A stretch of DNA of 64,000 bases from Mangrovibacterium diazotrophicum (GCF_003610535.1 NZ_RAPN01000001.1:1041320-1105319), one strand, 5' to 3'. Numbered from the stretch's first letter, positions 50,905-60,826 are shown. A program made the numbers and translations. Notes: generated by a model from the sequence alone, not told the origin.

Positions 50905-52743
50905 TTAGTCCTCCAGTAATTTGTTAAAGTTTTGTTTCAGCTCCAATACCGTGAATGGCAAACCTTTCACCTTGTTCACCTGGTGGTAAGTGAATCCGGG
51001 CAATTTATCGCGCAAGTAAGCGGAGAATTGTCCCATGTTCAGTTCACAAACCACGATCTTTTTAAATCGGCTGAAAACTTCTTCGGTATTCTTTGGAAGC
51101 GGTTTAATGAAGTTGAAATGAGCCAGTGAAACACTTTTTCCTTCCATCTTCATTTCGCGAACGGCACTTAAGGTGTGACCGTATGTTCCACCCCAGCTAA
51201 CCACCAGCAAATCGCCTGATTCGTCGCCACAAACTTCCAGTTTTGGCAACATCTCAACCACGCGCTCTACTTTCTCAGCACGGTAGATTGTATTAGCCTG
51301 GTGATTTTCCGGATCGTGACTAACACCACCGTTTATATTTTTTTCCAAACCTCCTACCCGATGCTGGAAGCCTTCCATTCCAGGAACAGCCCATTCTCTG
51401 GACAACGTTTCTTCGTCGCGTTTGTAAGGTTTGAATGTATCTTTACTTTTTGCTAAACGTGGCTTGATCTCGGGCAGCTCATCCATTGACGGCACACGCC
51501 AAGGTTCGCTACCATTACCCAAGAATCCATCTGTCAGCAATACAACAGGCACCATGCGCTCAACAGCGATTTTAGCCGAAAGGAAAGCATAGTAGAAACA
51601 GTCTGAAGGCGTGCTGGCTGCGATTACAACAACCGGGCTTTCGCCGTTACGACCATATAATGTTTGCAATAAATCCGACTGTTCAGTTTTGGTCGGCAAA
51701 CCGGTTGAAGGGCCACCACGCTGAACATTTACAACCACTAAGGGCAACTCGGCCATAACCGAAAGACCCAATGCTTCGGCTTTCAGTGCTAAACCTGGAC
51801 CAGAAGTAGTTGTGATTGCCAGATTACCGGCAAAAGCGGCACCAATAGCAGTACAAATACCGGCAATTTCGTCCTCGGCCTGGAACGTTTTAACGCCCAA
51901 ATCCTTGCGTGCTGCAAGAGCAGTCAAAATATCGGTTGCCGGAGTAATTGGGTATGATCCCTGAAACAGGTTCAAGCCCGATTTTTCGGCAGCGGCCAAA
52001 AATCCCCAGGCCGTAGCCTGGTTTCCGTTGATATTGCGGTAAGTTCCGCGTTCGATAGCGGCAGCATGAACCATGTAACGCGGTGTCATGTGCTGCATGT
52101 TCATGCCATAGTTATACCCGTCGTGCAAAACTTTCAGGTTGGTTTCAACAACCAATGGTTTCTTGGCAAATTTCTTTTTCAGGTAGCCTTCAATGTAATC
52201 CAGCGGACGACCAAACATCCAACATACAAGTCCAAGCGCGAACATATTTTTACTCCGCAAAACCGACTTGTTATCCATGCCATAATCCTTCAGGCTTTCA
52301 CGTGTCAGGCTGGTAATCGGAACCGGAATTTTTACGTAGTCAACCAAATCGCATTCAGTAAACGGATCTTCGGTTTTAAAGGCTGCTTTTTCAAGGTTTT
52401 TTTGGTTGAAAGAATCCACATCGAATATGATCGTTCCGCCCGGGTTCATAAACTTAGCGTTTGCTTTTACAGCGGCGGGATTCATAGCAATTAAAACATG
52501 GGCGTAATCGCCGGGGGTGTTGATTTGTTTCTGTCCAAACTGGACCTGGAACCCGGATACTCCTCCAACAGTACCCTGGGGGGCGCGAATCTCAGATGGA
52601 TAGTCCGGGAAGGTTGAAATATCATTCCCAAACAAGGCAGAAGCGTCCGAAAACAAAGTTCCGGTTAACTGCATACCATCCCCCGAATCGCCGGAGAACC
52701 TGATAGCTACTTCTTCAAGTTCAATAATTTTAGCGTCTTTCAT
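50905..52743 (-). CDS. korA: 2-oxoacid:ferredoxin oxidoreductase, alpha subunit (gamma-alpha fusion)
   Basis: A 612-residue subunit in which the gamma domain (about 1-190, AIRFSGDSGDGMQLTGTLFSDASALFG and FPSEIRAPQGTVGGVSGFQVQFG-like) is fused to the alpha pyrimidine-binding domain (from about 215). That domain contains YPITPATDILTALAARKDLGVKTFQAEDEIAGICTAIGAAFAGNLAITTTSGPGLALKAEALG. The C-terminal part has the VVSWGGTYGHTLSAVREM strand. Together with korB it forms the two-subunit 2-oxoacid:acceptor oxidoreductase usual for Bacteroidota. It is the first gene of the operon; the 210-bp upstream region is shared with the divergent carbonic anhydrase gene. Confidence 0.92.
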   Translation of the reverse strand: MKDAKIIELEEVAIRFSGDSGDGMQLTGTLFSDASALFGNDISTFPDYPSEIRAPQGTVGGVSGFQVQFGQKQINTPGDYAHVLIAMNPAAVKANAKFMNPGGTIIFDVDSFNQKNLEKAAFKTEDPFTECDLVDYVKIPVPITSLTRESLKDYGMDNKSVLRSKNMFALGLVCWMFGRPLDYIEGYLKKKFAKKPLVVETNLKVLHDGYNYGMNMQHMTPRYMVHAAAIERGTYRNINGNQATAWGFLAAAEKSGLNLFQGSYPITPATDILTALAARKDLGVKTFQAEDEIAGICTAIGAAFAGNLAITTTSGPGLALKAEALGLSVMAELPLVVVNVQRGGPSTGLPTKTEQSDLLQTLYGRNGESPVVVIAASTPSDCFYYAFLSAKIAVERMVPVVLLTDGFLGNGSEPWRVPSMDELPEIKPRLAKSKDTFKPYKRDEETLSREWAVPGMEGFQHRVGGLEKNINGGVSHDPENHQANTIYRAEKVERVVEMLPKLEVCGDESGDLLVVSWGGTYGHTLSAVREMKMEGKSVSLAHFNFIKPLPKNTEEVFSRFKKIVVCELNMGQFSAYLRDKLPGFTYHQVNKVKGLPFTVLELKQNFNKLLED

Positions 52744-52957
52744 TTGACAAATATTTAGATACCTACAATAAATCTTACAATTTCGAATGGAAGAAGCGTT
52801 AAAAGTAACAATTTAACACCTACCCTTCCAAACGCCTCTAGTCCCCCCTTTTTGGGTATGAGCAAAAATAACCATTTATTAATAAGGTGTTCCTGATCAT
52901 GTTAATAATTTGGAGGGTTTGCTATCTTTACAAATCAATTTAAAATGAGTACAGATA

Positions 52958-53494
52958 ATGGCTTTTATAAGAACACTTAGAGGAAAAACTCCGGCCTTTG
53001 GAGAGAACTGCTTTTTAGCTGAAAATGCGGCGATTATCGGAGACGTAGAGATGGGAAACGACTGCAGCGTATGGTATAGCGCAGTAATTCGCGGCGATGT
53101 TCATTCCATCCGTATTGGCAATAATACGAACGTACAGGACTGTGCGGTCATTCATGCAACTTACCAAAAGTCGCCAACCAATATTGGCAGCGATGTGATC
53201 ATTGCACACGGTGCAATCATCCACGGCTGTACGATCAAAAATCATGTTATGATTGGTATGAATGCCGTGGTTTTGGACGATGCTGTTGTCAACGACAATG
53301 TGATTATTGCAGCCGGATCGGTGGTTACCAAGGGAACTTTTGTTGAAAGCAACAGTGTTTATGCAGGTATTCCGGCTAAAAAAATCAAATCGCTTAGCCC
53401 TGAGTTGGCTGAAGGTGAATTGCACCGTATTGCAAAGGCCTACGCGATGTACGCCAGCTGGTACCAGGAAGATCAACCTGAAGAGGTAAAATAA
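52958..53494 (+). CDS. Gamma-class carbonic anhydrase family protein (YrdA-like)
   Basis: A 178-residue left-handed beta-helix protein. Hexapeptide repeats (DCSVWYSAVIRGDVHSIRIGNNTNVQDCAVIHA... VIIAHGAIIHGCTIKNHVMIGMNAVVLDDAVVNDNVIIAAGSVVTKG) build the trimer. Histidines in VIHA, IIAHGAII and IIHGC are at the positions of the zinc/iron ligands of gamma carbonic anhydrases. Such YrdA-like proteins are of uncertain activity. It is 27 bp upstream of the nucleotidyltransferase gene and probably co-transcribed with it. Confidence 0.9.
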   Translation: MAFIRTLRGKTPAFGENCFLAENAAIIGDVEMGNDCSVWYSAVIRGDVHSIRIGNNTNVQDCAVIHATYQKSPTNIGSDVIIAHGAIIHGCTIKNHVMIGMNAVVLDDAVVNDNVIIAAGSVVTKGTFVESNSVYAGIPAKKIKSLSPELAEGELHRIAKAYAMYASWYQEDQPEEVK

Positions 53495-53521
53495 TCGCTT
53501 ATTTGGAACTAAAAAACACCA

Positions 53522-54421
53522 ATGAAACCTACTTTATTAATTCTCGCTGCCGGAATGGGAAGCCGTTACGGAGGCCTGAAACAAATCGATCCGTTTGGAC
53601 CAAGCGGAGAAACTATCCTTGAATATTCCGTGTACGACGCTATTCGTGCTGGCTTTGGTAAAGTTGTCTTTGTAATCCGCGAAAGCTTTGCCGACGAATT
53701 CAAATCCCGTTTTGATGAAAAGCTGAAAGGCAAAATTCAGGTTGAATACGTTTTTCAGGAACTGGCAAAATTGCCCGAAGGCTACACCTGCCCGGCTGAC
53801 CGTGAGAAACCCTGGGGAACCGGCCACGCTATTCTGATGGCAAAAGATGTCATTAACGAGCCTTTTGCTGCCATCAACGCCGACGATTTCTACGGCGCAC
53901 CGGCCTTTCAAACAATCGCCGACTTTTTCAACACCGAAGTCTCGGAAAACAAATACTGCATGGTTGGGTATTTGCTGAAGAATACCCTATCGGAAAACGG
54001 AACCGTAAGCCGCGGAATATGCGGAACCGATGACAAGCAAAACCTGGTTGAAATCAACGAGCGCCACCAAATCAGAAGAGAAGGTGACGTGATTGTTTAC
54101 GAAGCTGAAAACAAGGAGTTGGTAGAACTTGGCGACGACACACCGGCTTCCATGAACTTCTGGGGATTCCATCCAAGCCTTTTCGAGCATTTGGAATCGC
54201 AATTTAAAGCCTTCCTGGACGAAAAAATGCTTTTACCAAAATCCGAATTCTATATCCCAAGTGTTGTGTTCGAACTGATCAAATCAGGCACCGTAAACAC
54301 TAAAGTTTTACAAGCCGATTCACCTTGGTTTGGTGTTACCTACACAGACGACAAGGCCCACGTAACTGAGCAGATCCAAAAACTCACAGCGGCGGGAATC
54401 TATCCTGAAAAACTTTGGTAA
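53522..54421 (+). CDS. Sugar-phosphate nucleotidyltransferase (GalU-like fold)
   Basis: A 299-residue protein with an N-terminal nucleotide-binding motif LLILAAGMGSRYGGLKQIDPFGPSGETILEYSVYDAI and the metal-binding segment FAAINADDFYGAPAF. These mark the NTP-transferase family that makes NDP-sugars from sugar 1-phosphates. The specific sugar and nucleotide are not clear: it differs from standard GalU and RmlA in its C-terminal part. It follows the carbonic-anhydrase-like gene by 27 bp; a strong terminator follows. Confidence 0.85.
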   Translation: MKPTLLILAAGMGSRYGGLKQIDPFGPSGETILEYSVYDAIRAGFGKVVFVIRESFADEFKSRFDEKLKGKIQVEYVFQELAKLPEGYTCPADREKPWGTGHAILMAKDVINEPFAAINADDFYGAPAFQTIADFFNTEVSENKYCMVGYLLKNTLSENGTVSRGICGTDDKQNLVEINERHQIRREGDVIVYEAENKELVELGDDTPASMNFWGFHPSLFEHLESQFKAFLDEKMLLPKSEFYIPSVVFELIKSGTVNTKVLQADSPWFGVTYTDDKAHVTEQIQKLTAAGIYPEKLW

Positions 54422-54458
54422 ACAACGTTCACGCAAAAGAACAACCGAATATAAATTG

Positions 54459-54492
54459 AAAGAAGGCAGCCTTAAGGCTGCCTTCTTTTTTA
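54459..54492 (+). terminator. Terminator after the nucleotidyltransferase gene
   Basis: AAAGAAGGCAGCC and GGCTGCCTTCTTT with loop TTAA form a 13-bp stem followed by T residues. It lies between two convergent genes. Confidence 0.9.
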
Positions 54493-54524
54493 TGTCTTCA
54501 TTGCAGTGTTTCCAGCGAAATAAG

Positions 54525-55361
54525 TTACAGGTGAATCTTGCTCGCCTTCACAGTTTGTCCCATAAACTGTTCTGCCCGGGTTTCGAATAATTCGACCTGC
54601 TCAGTGGTCAGGTAATTCACTGTTCCCTGTTTGGTACAAACAGCGTCTATTTCCGAGTGCCGTGACAAGTAATCTTTCAAACTTGCAGCAACGATTTTTC
54701 CTTGCTCCACCACTTCAATCCCATTAGCGGGTAAATAGCTTCGGATGCTGTCAATCAAAAGCGGATAGTGTGTGCAGCCTAAAATCAACGTGTCAATGGC
54801 ATCATCCTGCTCAAATAACTGTCTGAGGTTTTGCTCTACAAAATAGTTTGCCCCTGGTGTTCCAATTTCGTTATTCTCGACGATTGGCACCCACATCGGG
54901 CAAGCCTGCTGATTCGTTTGCTTCACTTGGCCGTTCGACCATTTCTGCAATTCAATCGGGTACGATTCAGAAGCAACTGTTCCCGAGGTTGCCAGAATAC
55001 CGACATGCCCTGTTTTAGTCGTTTTTGAGGCATATTCGACGCTGGGGCGAATAACACCGAGCACGCGTCGATCCGGTGCAATTAAAGGCAAATCTCGCTG
55101 CTGTATGGAACGCAACGCTTTTGCGGAAGCTGTATTGCAAGCAAGAATTACAAGGTGGCAGCCCCGGTCAAAAAGCTCCTTGACTGCTTCAAGCGTATAT
55201 TCATAAACCACATCGAACGAACGTGTGCCGTATGGAGTCCGAGCATTATCGCCCAAATACAAGAAATCGTATTCAGGCAGACTTGCTACGAATTCTTTCA
55301 AAACCGTCAAGCCACCGTAACCGGAATCAAATACACCAATAGGATGATAAGCGGGCGCCAT
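54525..55361 (-). CDS. murI: Glutamate racemase
   Basis: A 278-residue enzyme that makes D-glutamate for peptidoglycan. Both catalytic cysteines are present: ILACNTASAKALR (about residue 76) and ILGCTHYPLL (about 194). The N-terminal IGVFDSGYGGLTVL and YLGDNARTPYG are standard. Length is normal. It lies downstream of the ompH pair with a terminator between, so it has its own transcript or depends on read-through; it closes the envelope block. Confidence 0.95.
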   Translation of the reverse strand: MAPAYHPIGVFDSGYGGLTVLKEFVASLPEYDFLYLGDNARTPYGTRSFDVVYEYTLEAVKELFDRGCHLVILACNTASAKALRSIQQRDLPLIAPDRRVLGVIRPSVEYASKTTKTGHVGILATSGTVASESYPIELQKWSNGQVKQTNQQACPMWVPIVENNEIGTPGANYFVEQNLRQLFEQDDAIDTLILGCTHYPLLIDSIRSYLPANGIEVVEQGKIVAASLKDYLSRHSEIDAVCTKQGTVNYLTTEQVELFETRAEQFMGQTVKASKIHL

Positions 55362-55382
55362 TGCATTTGCTTTTTAACAAAA

Positions 55383-55414
55383 ATAAGAAAAGCCATCTGA
55401 AACAGATGGCTTTC
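55383..55414 (-). terminator. Terminator between ompH and murI
   Basis: GAAAAGCCATCTG and CAGATGGCTTTC pair around a three-base loop (55387-55413). Facing left, it ends in U-rich sequence, 20 bp past the end of the second ompH gene. Confidence 0.75.
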
Positions 55415-55433
55415 CCTGAAATATCGGATAAAA

Positions 55434-55940
55434 TTAAATTCCCAATTTTGCTTTTACCAAAGGCAACAAATCAACACTTTGGTTTGACTTGTAAAGCACA
55501 GCGTTACTATCGAAAACATAGATAACACCTTGTTCTTTGGCAACAGTTTCAATCGTTTGATTAGCCTTGTCGAAAATAGGCTGCATCAACTCCGCTTGCT
55601 TTTGTTGCAGTTTTTGTTGTGCGCTTTGGTTGAACGTTTGAATACGTTGTTGCAGGTTCTGCAAATCTTCTTCTTTCGCTGAACGAACCATGTCATCCAA
55701 TGAATCTGCTATTTGAGTATATTCTGCTAATTTGGTTTGAAATTCCTTTTGCATGCTTGCCAATTGATCTTCCATTCCTTTTGCTTGCTGTTCCAGCGTT
55801 TTTTGCGCAGCTGCTGTCTCAGGCATTGCCTGAATTAAAGCCTGTGAATCGATGTGAGCAAACTTCAATGTTTGCGCTTTTACCATTCCGGCTGAAAACA
55901 GCAAGATTGCTACCAAACAAATTTTGAAAACACTTTTCAT
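55434..55940 (-). CDS. OmpH/Skp family periplasmic chaperone (paralog 1)
   Basis: A 168-residue exported protein (signal peptide 1-22, VKAQ) with the Skp/OmpH pattern. A short N-terminal strand KFAHIDSQALIQAMPE is followed by a long amphipathic coiled coil (about 45-130, rich in Gln, Glu and Lys), and the C-terminal IYVFDSNAVLYKS closes the body domain. Skp-type trimers hold unfolded outer membrane proteins in the periplasm before BamA inserts them. It directly follows the second paralog and bamA in the same operon. Confidence 0.9.
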   Translation of the reverse strand: MKSVFKICLVAILLFSAGMVKAQTLKFAHIDSQALIQAMPETAAAQKTLEQQAKGMEDQLASMQKEFQTKLAEYTQIADSLDDMVRSAKEEDLQNLQQRIQTFNQSAQQKLQQKQAELMQPIFDKANQTIETVAKEQGVIYVFDSNAVLYKSNQSVDLLPLVKAKLGI

Positions 55941-55982
55941 GATCTTGTATCGATTTTAATTTTGGTTGACAAATATAGAATA

Positions 55983-56495
55983 TTAATTCTTATAACCAAG
56001 CTTTTGCAGCACTTGGTCGCTCAAATCAAACTTGGGATTTGTGTACAACATCGACATGCTTCCGGCCTTGTCAAATATGACTGCGTAACCGCCTTCATTG
56101 GCTAAATCCTGCACCGCATTAAAGATGTCGTCCTGTATCGGCTTTACCAATCCTTCGCGTTTTTTATACAGGTCACCTTCAGGGCCAAAATACTGGCGTT
56201 GTAGCGACTTGTAATCCTTTTCTTTCGAAATAATCACATCCTCGCGTTTCCGTTTCATATCATCCGAAAGCAATACTGCTTCCGACTGGTAATCAGTATA
56301 CATCTTTTCGAGCTCGGCATGCATGGTTTCCAATTCTTTTTGGTACTGCTGCGAGATTTGATCCAGTTGATCCTGGGCTGCCGTGTAGGCCGGTATATTT
56401 TCCAAAATATATTCGGTATCAACAAAAGCATATTTCTGCGCCATTGCTGCACCGGCAACAACCAAAAAGGCGACGATAAATAAAATCTTTTTCAT
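55983..56495 (-). CDS. OmpH/Skp family periplasmic chaperone (paralog 2)
   Basis: A 170-residue exported protein (signal peptide 1-19, AMAQ) with KYAFVDTEYILENIPAY, a long coiled coil (about 45-125) and the C-terminal YAVIFDKAGSMSMLYTNPKFDLSDQVLQKLGY. It is clearly homologous to the neighbouring OmpH protein, so the pair arose by tandem duplication. Such pairs next to bamA are common in Bacteroidota. It lies 43 bp before paralog 1 in the same operon, 65 bp after bamA. Confidence 0.9.
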   Translation of the reverse strand: MKKILFIVAFLVVAGAAMAQKYAFVDTEYILENIPAYTAAQDQLDQISQQYQKELETMHAELEKMYTDYQSEAVLLSDDMKRKREDVIISKEKDYKSLQRQYFGPEGDLYKKREGLVKPIQDDIFNAVQDLANEGGYAVIFDKAGSMSMLYTNPKFDLSDQVLQKLGYKN

Positions 56496-56560
56496 GCGTT
56501 ATTCATTTAGTGTTTCTACTGAATTGATGAAAAACAAATTCCAGGCCAAAGCCGCCGTCA

Positions 56561-59149
56561 TTAGAACTGCTGTCCAATCACGAAGTGGAACTGACTTCCT
56601 GAAACAGAGCTATCTCCGTTAACATCGTCAAACCCGTAACCCCAGTCGATACCCATCAAACCGAACATTGGCAGGAAGATGCGCACACCGACACCCGCTG
56701 AACGTTTCAGATTGAACGGGTTATAATCTTCAAAGTCCATAAATGCATTACCTCCCTCAAGGAAACTCAACACATAAATCGTTGCTGACGGTTTCAATGT
56801 AACAGGATAACGCAATTCCAACGTCACCTTATCGTAAATATTTGAACCTGTAGTCGGACTCAAACTATAATCCTGGTAACCACGCAATGCAACAATGTCT
56901 GCTCCATAGAAGTTGTAGCCGGACATCCCGGATCCACCGACACGGAAACGCTCGAAAGGCGAACGACGGTTTTTGTCGTAGTAACCAAGGAATCCATATT
57001 CAACTTGCGTGTGCAAAACCAGGTTTCTGTTCTTCGAGATTGGCGTATACCAAGCTCCTTTGAACTTCCACTTGTGATACTCGATCCATTTGTACCTTTC
57101 CTCACTCGTCAAATCGGTATTACTATAATCTACACCATTAATTAATGAGTATGGCGGAGTAAACTGCAACGAGAGCGAGAACTCGGAACCGGAACGAGGG
57201 AACAGAGGCTGGTCAATCGAGTTTCGACCAAATGTTGTCTTGAAACTCAGGTTGTTAAACTCACCACTACCATCACCATCATCATCATTCAGGAAGTAAT
57301 AGTAGTTGGCCATGTTCTTCAGGCTGTAATGCTGCAGCGAAACCTCGTGATACATGGTAAAGAAGTCATCCGGCCACTTCAAACGATAACCATAACCAAC
57401 AGCAATTGAAGAGGTTACCTGAATTTGATCATCCGACTCATCCGTATCGTATGTGTAATTATAGCCTGAACCATAATAAGATGATCCGTAATAACTACTG
57501 TAGCCTGTTCCGTATGGGCTGTACGCACTGCTGTAATAATTATTTGCCGAATAGTTCACTCTCGAACGCGAAAACGAAACTGACAATGAGTTTGGTTTTT
57601 TACCACCGAGCCATGGTTCCACAAACGAGAAGCTGTATGAGTTGTAAAACTTACCGCTGGTTTGCGCACGAATACTCAAGGTTTGACCATCACCCGTTGG
57701 CAGTGGTCTCCAGGCATCTTTATTAAAAATGTTACGAACCGAGAAGTTTGAGAAACGCAAACCAATGGTACCCACAAACATACGGGCACCCCAACCTCCT
57801 GACAATTCAATCTGGTCGTTGGCTTTTTCCTGAAGTTCGTATTTAATATCTACAGTACCATCTTCCGGGTGAGGAATCGGAACCGGGTTAATGGCTTCCG
57901 GATCGAAGTGTCCCAACTGCGAAAGTTCACGTACTGAACGAATAATCAATGCTTTACTAAACAAGTCGCCAGGATAGGTACGCAATTCACGACGAGCAAC
58001 GTGTTCGTGTGTTTTAGTATTACCTTCTATGATAACCCGGTTAATTGTAGCCTGGTTACCTTCGTAAATACGCATCTCAAAGTTGATTGTATCCTCTTTG
58101 ATGCTCGACTCAACCGGCTCGAGGTTGAAGAATAAGTAACCGTTGTCCAAATACAAGTTACTTACGGCATCCTCGTCCTCGTTCAGACGCTTATCCAATG
58201 TCTTTTGGTCGAAAACATCACCCTTCTGAACACCAAGCACAGCATTCAGATAATCAGAAGGATACACTGTATTTCCCATCCAGCGAATGTCACCGAAATA
58301 GTATTTATCACCTTCATCTATGTAAATATCCAGTTTCACGCGGCCATTCGCCAAAGGCGTAATTGTATCTGCAACGATTGTCGCATCACGATAACCTTTC
58401 TCGTTATATTTTGAAATGATGTTTCCTTTATCTTCTTTGTATTTATCTTCCAGGAATTTCTTCGTCTTGAAGAAGTTTTTGATTCCACGTTCATTGGTTT
58501 TCTTCATCGCCTTATTCAATGTACCGGCTTTCAAGTGGTCAATGCCATGATAATCAATCTTCTCAATTTTAACCTTTTCCTTTTTGTCAACATTGATATC
58601 CAGAATCACGCTGTTCTCCTGGGTTGTGTCGTCACGCTGTACAATATTAACTACTGTATTTAAATAACCTTTTTCGTGGAAAATGCTTGTGATAATCCTT
58701 TCAGCGTTATTCAGCTGGTTGTCGGTTACCTGGCTTCCTTTTAATAATAGTACACGTTCGGTGATATCGTCGCGTTCAGATTTTGAAACGCCGAAGAAGT
58801 TGACATCAGCCAGGCGCGGACGCTCCTGGAGATAGATGGTCAACCAAATATTACTGTCTACTACTTTTGTTGCTTCGATTCTTACATCGGAAAACATTTG
58901 ATTTCCCCAAAGCTTTTTAATTGCATTGGTCACTTCTTCTCCCGGAACAGTGATTTCCTGTCCAACAGAAAGCCCTGAAACCTGGATCAGCACGTTAGTG
59001 TCCAGGTAACGAATACCGGCAACATCAATACCGGCGATTGTATATTTTTTAGGGCTCGAATAGTAAATTGAAAAGTTTGTTCCTTCTTCCTGTGCAAACA
59101 CAGACAAGCTCACGATAAAGAGTACGAAGAAAATTTTGAGTTTACGCAT
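56561..59149 (-). CDS. bamA: Outer membrane protein assembly factor BamA
   Basis: The central subunit that folds and inserts outer membrane barrels. Read from ATG 59149 (862 residues) it has a signal peptide (1-18, SVFA); the longer frame upstream overlaps uppS and was not used. Five POTRA domains occupy about residues 25-430: IAGIDVAGIRYLDTNVLIQVSGL, LADVNFFGVSKSERDD, KIEKIDYHGIDHLKAG, YYFGDIRWMGNTVYPSDYL and INRVIIEGNTKTHEHVARREL. The barrel follows, with the VRGF-equivalent ALRGYQDY near the end and the C-terminal FHFVIGQQF with final Phe. It is in an operon with uppS upstream and the two Skp chaperones downstream. Confidence 0.95.
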   Translation of the reverse strand: MRKLKIFFVLFIVSLSVFAQEEGTNFSIYYSSPKKYTIAGIDVAGIRYLDTNVLIQVSGLSVGQEITVPGEEVTNAIKKLWGNQMFSDVRIEATKVVDSNIWLTIYLQERPRLADVNFFGVSKSERDDITERVLLLKGSQVTDNQLNNAERIITSIFHEKGYLNTVVNIVQRDDTTQENSVILDINVDKKEKVKIEKIDYHGIDHLKAGTLNKAMKKTNERGIKNFFKTKKFLEDKYKEDKGNIISKYNEKGYRDATIVADTITPLANGRVKLDIYIDEGDKYYFGDIRWMGNTVYPSDYLNAVLGVQKGDVFDQKTLDKRLNEDEDAVSNLYLDNGYLFFNLEPVESSIKEDTINFEMRIYEGNQATINRVIIEGNTKTHEHVARRELRTYPGDLFSKALIIRSVRELSQLGHFDPEAINPVPIPHPEDGTVDIKYELQEKANDQIELSGGWGARMFVGTIGLRFSNFSVRNIFNKDAWRPLPTGDGQTLSIRAQTSGKFYNSYSFSFVEPWLGGKKPNSLSVSFSRSRVNYSANNYYSSAYSPYGTGYSSYYGSSYYGSGYNYTYDTDESDDQIQVTSSIAVGYGYRLKWPDDFFTMYHEVSLQHYSLKNMANYYYFLNDDDGDGSGEFNNLSFKTTFGRNSIDQPLFPRSGSEFSLSLQFTPPYSLINGVDYSNTDLTSEERYKWIEYHKWKFKGAWYTPISKNRNLVLHTQVEYGFLGYYDKNRRSPFERFRVGGSGMSGYNFYGADIVALRGYQDYSLSPTTGSNIYDKVTLELRYPVTLKPSATIYVLSFLEGGNAFMDFEDYNPFNLKRSAGVGVRIFLPMFGLMGIDWGYGFDDVNGDSSVSGSQFHFVIGQQF

Positions 59150-59168
59150 TTTCTGGTTGTTGTTTAGC

Positions 59169-59909
59169 TCACAAAATTTGTTGACTGGTTTTTCCAAAGC
59201 GACGTTCTCTGTTCTGAAAGTCGTAGACGGCTTCAAAAAGATTTTCCTTCGTGAAGTCGGGCCAGAGAACCGGAGTAAAATAAAACTCAGCATAAGCAAT
59301 TTGCCAAAGCAAAAAGTTACTTATCCTGGTTTCACCACTGGTACGGATGAGTAATTCCGGATCAGGGATTCCTTTTGTGGCTAAATAATTATCGATTAGT
59401 TCCTTATTGATACTTTCGGGCTGAAGTTTCCCGTCTTTTACGTCCAATGCAATTTTGCGAACAGCTTCTGTAATTTCCCATTTAGAGCTGTAACTGAGCG
59501 CAAGAACCAGGTTTACACCGGTGCAATCCTGCAGTTCTTTTATCGACCAGTTTAGTTTTTCCTGAACTTCGGCTGGAAGACTATCAAAGTCGCCGATCAT
59601 ACTTAACCTGACGTTTTTCTCTTTCAGCGACTCAGTCTCGTTATTGATCGCATGAACCAGAAGGCCCATCAAAGCATCAACTTCAGATTTCGGTCGTGAC
59701 CAGTTCTCGGTAGAGAACGCGTACAATGTCAGGTATTTAATCCCGATGTCGCTAGCACCTTCCAAGACCGAGCGAACAGACTCTACACCTTGTTCGTGCC
59801 CGAAGAATCGTTCGTTTCCATGTTGTGCGGCCCAACGACCGTTTCCATCCATGATGATGGCTACATGTTCCGGAATCTTGCTAGCATTTAATTTTTCTTT
59901 CAGCGTCAT
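59169..59909 (-). CDS. uppS: Undecaprenyl diphosphate synthase
   Basis: A 246-residue cis-prenyltransferase that makes the C55 lipid carrier for peptidoglycan and polysaccharide. Motif I HVAIIMDGNGRWA holds the catalytic Asp, followed by FGHEQGVESVRSVLEGASDIGIKYLTLYAFSTENWSRP. The C-terminal DPELLIRTSGETRISNFLLWQIAYAEFYFTPVLWPDF is diagnostic. It lies 1 bp after the DUF6089 gene and 19 bp before bamA, the usual Bacteroidota order. Confidence 0.97.
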   Translation of the reverse strand: MTLKEKLNASKIPEHVAIIMDGNGRWAAQHGNERFFGHEQGVESVRSVLEGASDIGIKYLTLYAFSTENWSRPKSEVDALMGLLVHAINNETESLKEKNVRLSMIGDFDSLPAEVQEKLNWSIKELQDCTGVNLVLALSYSSKWEITEAVRKIALDVKDGKLQPESINKELIDNYLATKGIPDPELLIRTSGETRISNFLLWQIAYAEFYFTPVLWPDFTKENLFEAVYDFQNRERRFGKTSQQIL

Positions 59910-59910
59910 T

Positions 59911-60642
59911 CTAGTTTATATTATCATAGGCGGGACATTTTTTACCACCTTGATAAAACCGGTAGCAAACATGTACCCCCAAATGATAGGTCCAATCATT
60001 ATTATGCAGGGAACTTGTATACTCCGTCAAAACGCCGGTTGTTGGATTGACAAATGCTTTTGGATCGTCCAGGTTATCCAGTTTATCATCGAAATACTTG
60101 CGGAACTGACTTTCCAGTCCAACGCTCCATCTTTCGCCGATATTGAATTTAAACCCGAAGCCGAAAGGCATATTCAATGCAGCTACGTTTTTGTCATCAC
60201 CTGCCGGATCGACATAAGCGCCAACTGCATTTAAAGCAACAGGGTCAAATTCGTACGGATAGAAGCTAACACCCAAACCACCGATCAAATAGGTGGTAAT
60301 GGAATACTTGCTACTACCGATGATGTACTTGAAAAAATTGAACTCGAACATGCCCGATACATCAGTAACTGTTTTACTGAATTCCCAGGGCGATGATTCA
60401 AACTCACCGGTTGCTTTAATTCTCTCCAACATGAGGGTGCCACGAATTGAATAACGCGGGTTAAAATTGTACCGCAAAAATATTCCGCCCGCAGGCCCCA
60501 AAGAACTCTTTGTTTCGACTAAAGTCATATCTCCTGAGTACGTCCCCAGGCCTCCCCAAAGGCCTATATCAGCTGTTTGTTGTTGAGCTTGCGCAACCTG
60601 CAAAAATAAGATGCTTAGAGCAACCAAGAGCAATCTTTTCAT
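59911..60642 (-). CDS. DUF6089 outer membrane beta-barrel protein
   Basis: A 243-residue protein starting at ATG 60642 with a signal peptide (1-19, AQAQ). The longer frame begins in non-conserved sequence. The body is a small barrel with QQQTADIGLWGGLGTYSGDMT, PAGGIFLRYNFNPRYSIRGTL and the ending YHLGVHVCYRFYQGGKKCP, the DUF6089/PorT-like pattern found next to uppS and bamA throughout Bacteroidota. Function is unknown but envelope-related. A TACTTTTG -7 box (60743-60750) lies upstream on its strand. It is 1 bp before uppS, so translation is coupled. Confidence 0.88.
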   Translation of the reverse strand: MKRLLLVALSILFLQVAQAQQQTADIGLWGGLGTYSGDMTLVETKSSLGPAGGIFLRYNFNPRYSIRGTLMLERIKATGEFESSPWEFSKTVTDVSGMFEFNFFKYIIGSSKYSITTYLIGGLGVSFYPYEFDPVALNAVGAYVDPAGDDKNVAALNMPFGFGFKFNIGERWSVGLESQFRKYFDDKLDNLDDPKAFVNPTTGVLTEYTSSLHNNDWTYHLGVHVCYRFYQGGKKCPAYDNIN

Positions 60643-60826
60643 TTCCAATCTTTTAACGTGAAAGGGTTGATAAAAAAGACAGCATTGCAAGTTGTTTTCA
60701 GCCTTACGATTAACATCTGAACATAACACCTTTCAAAGGCTACAAAAGTAATATAATTCTGAAAACATCATGCTTGCCGCCTACTATAAAACCCAAATTG
60801 AGGTTAAAAATTGTTAAGTTGGAAAA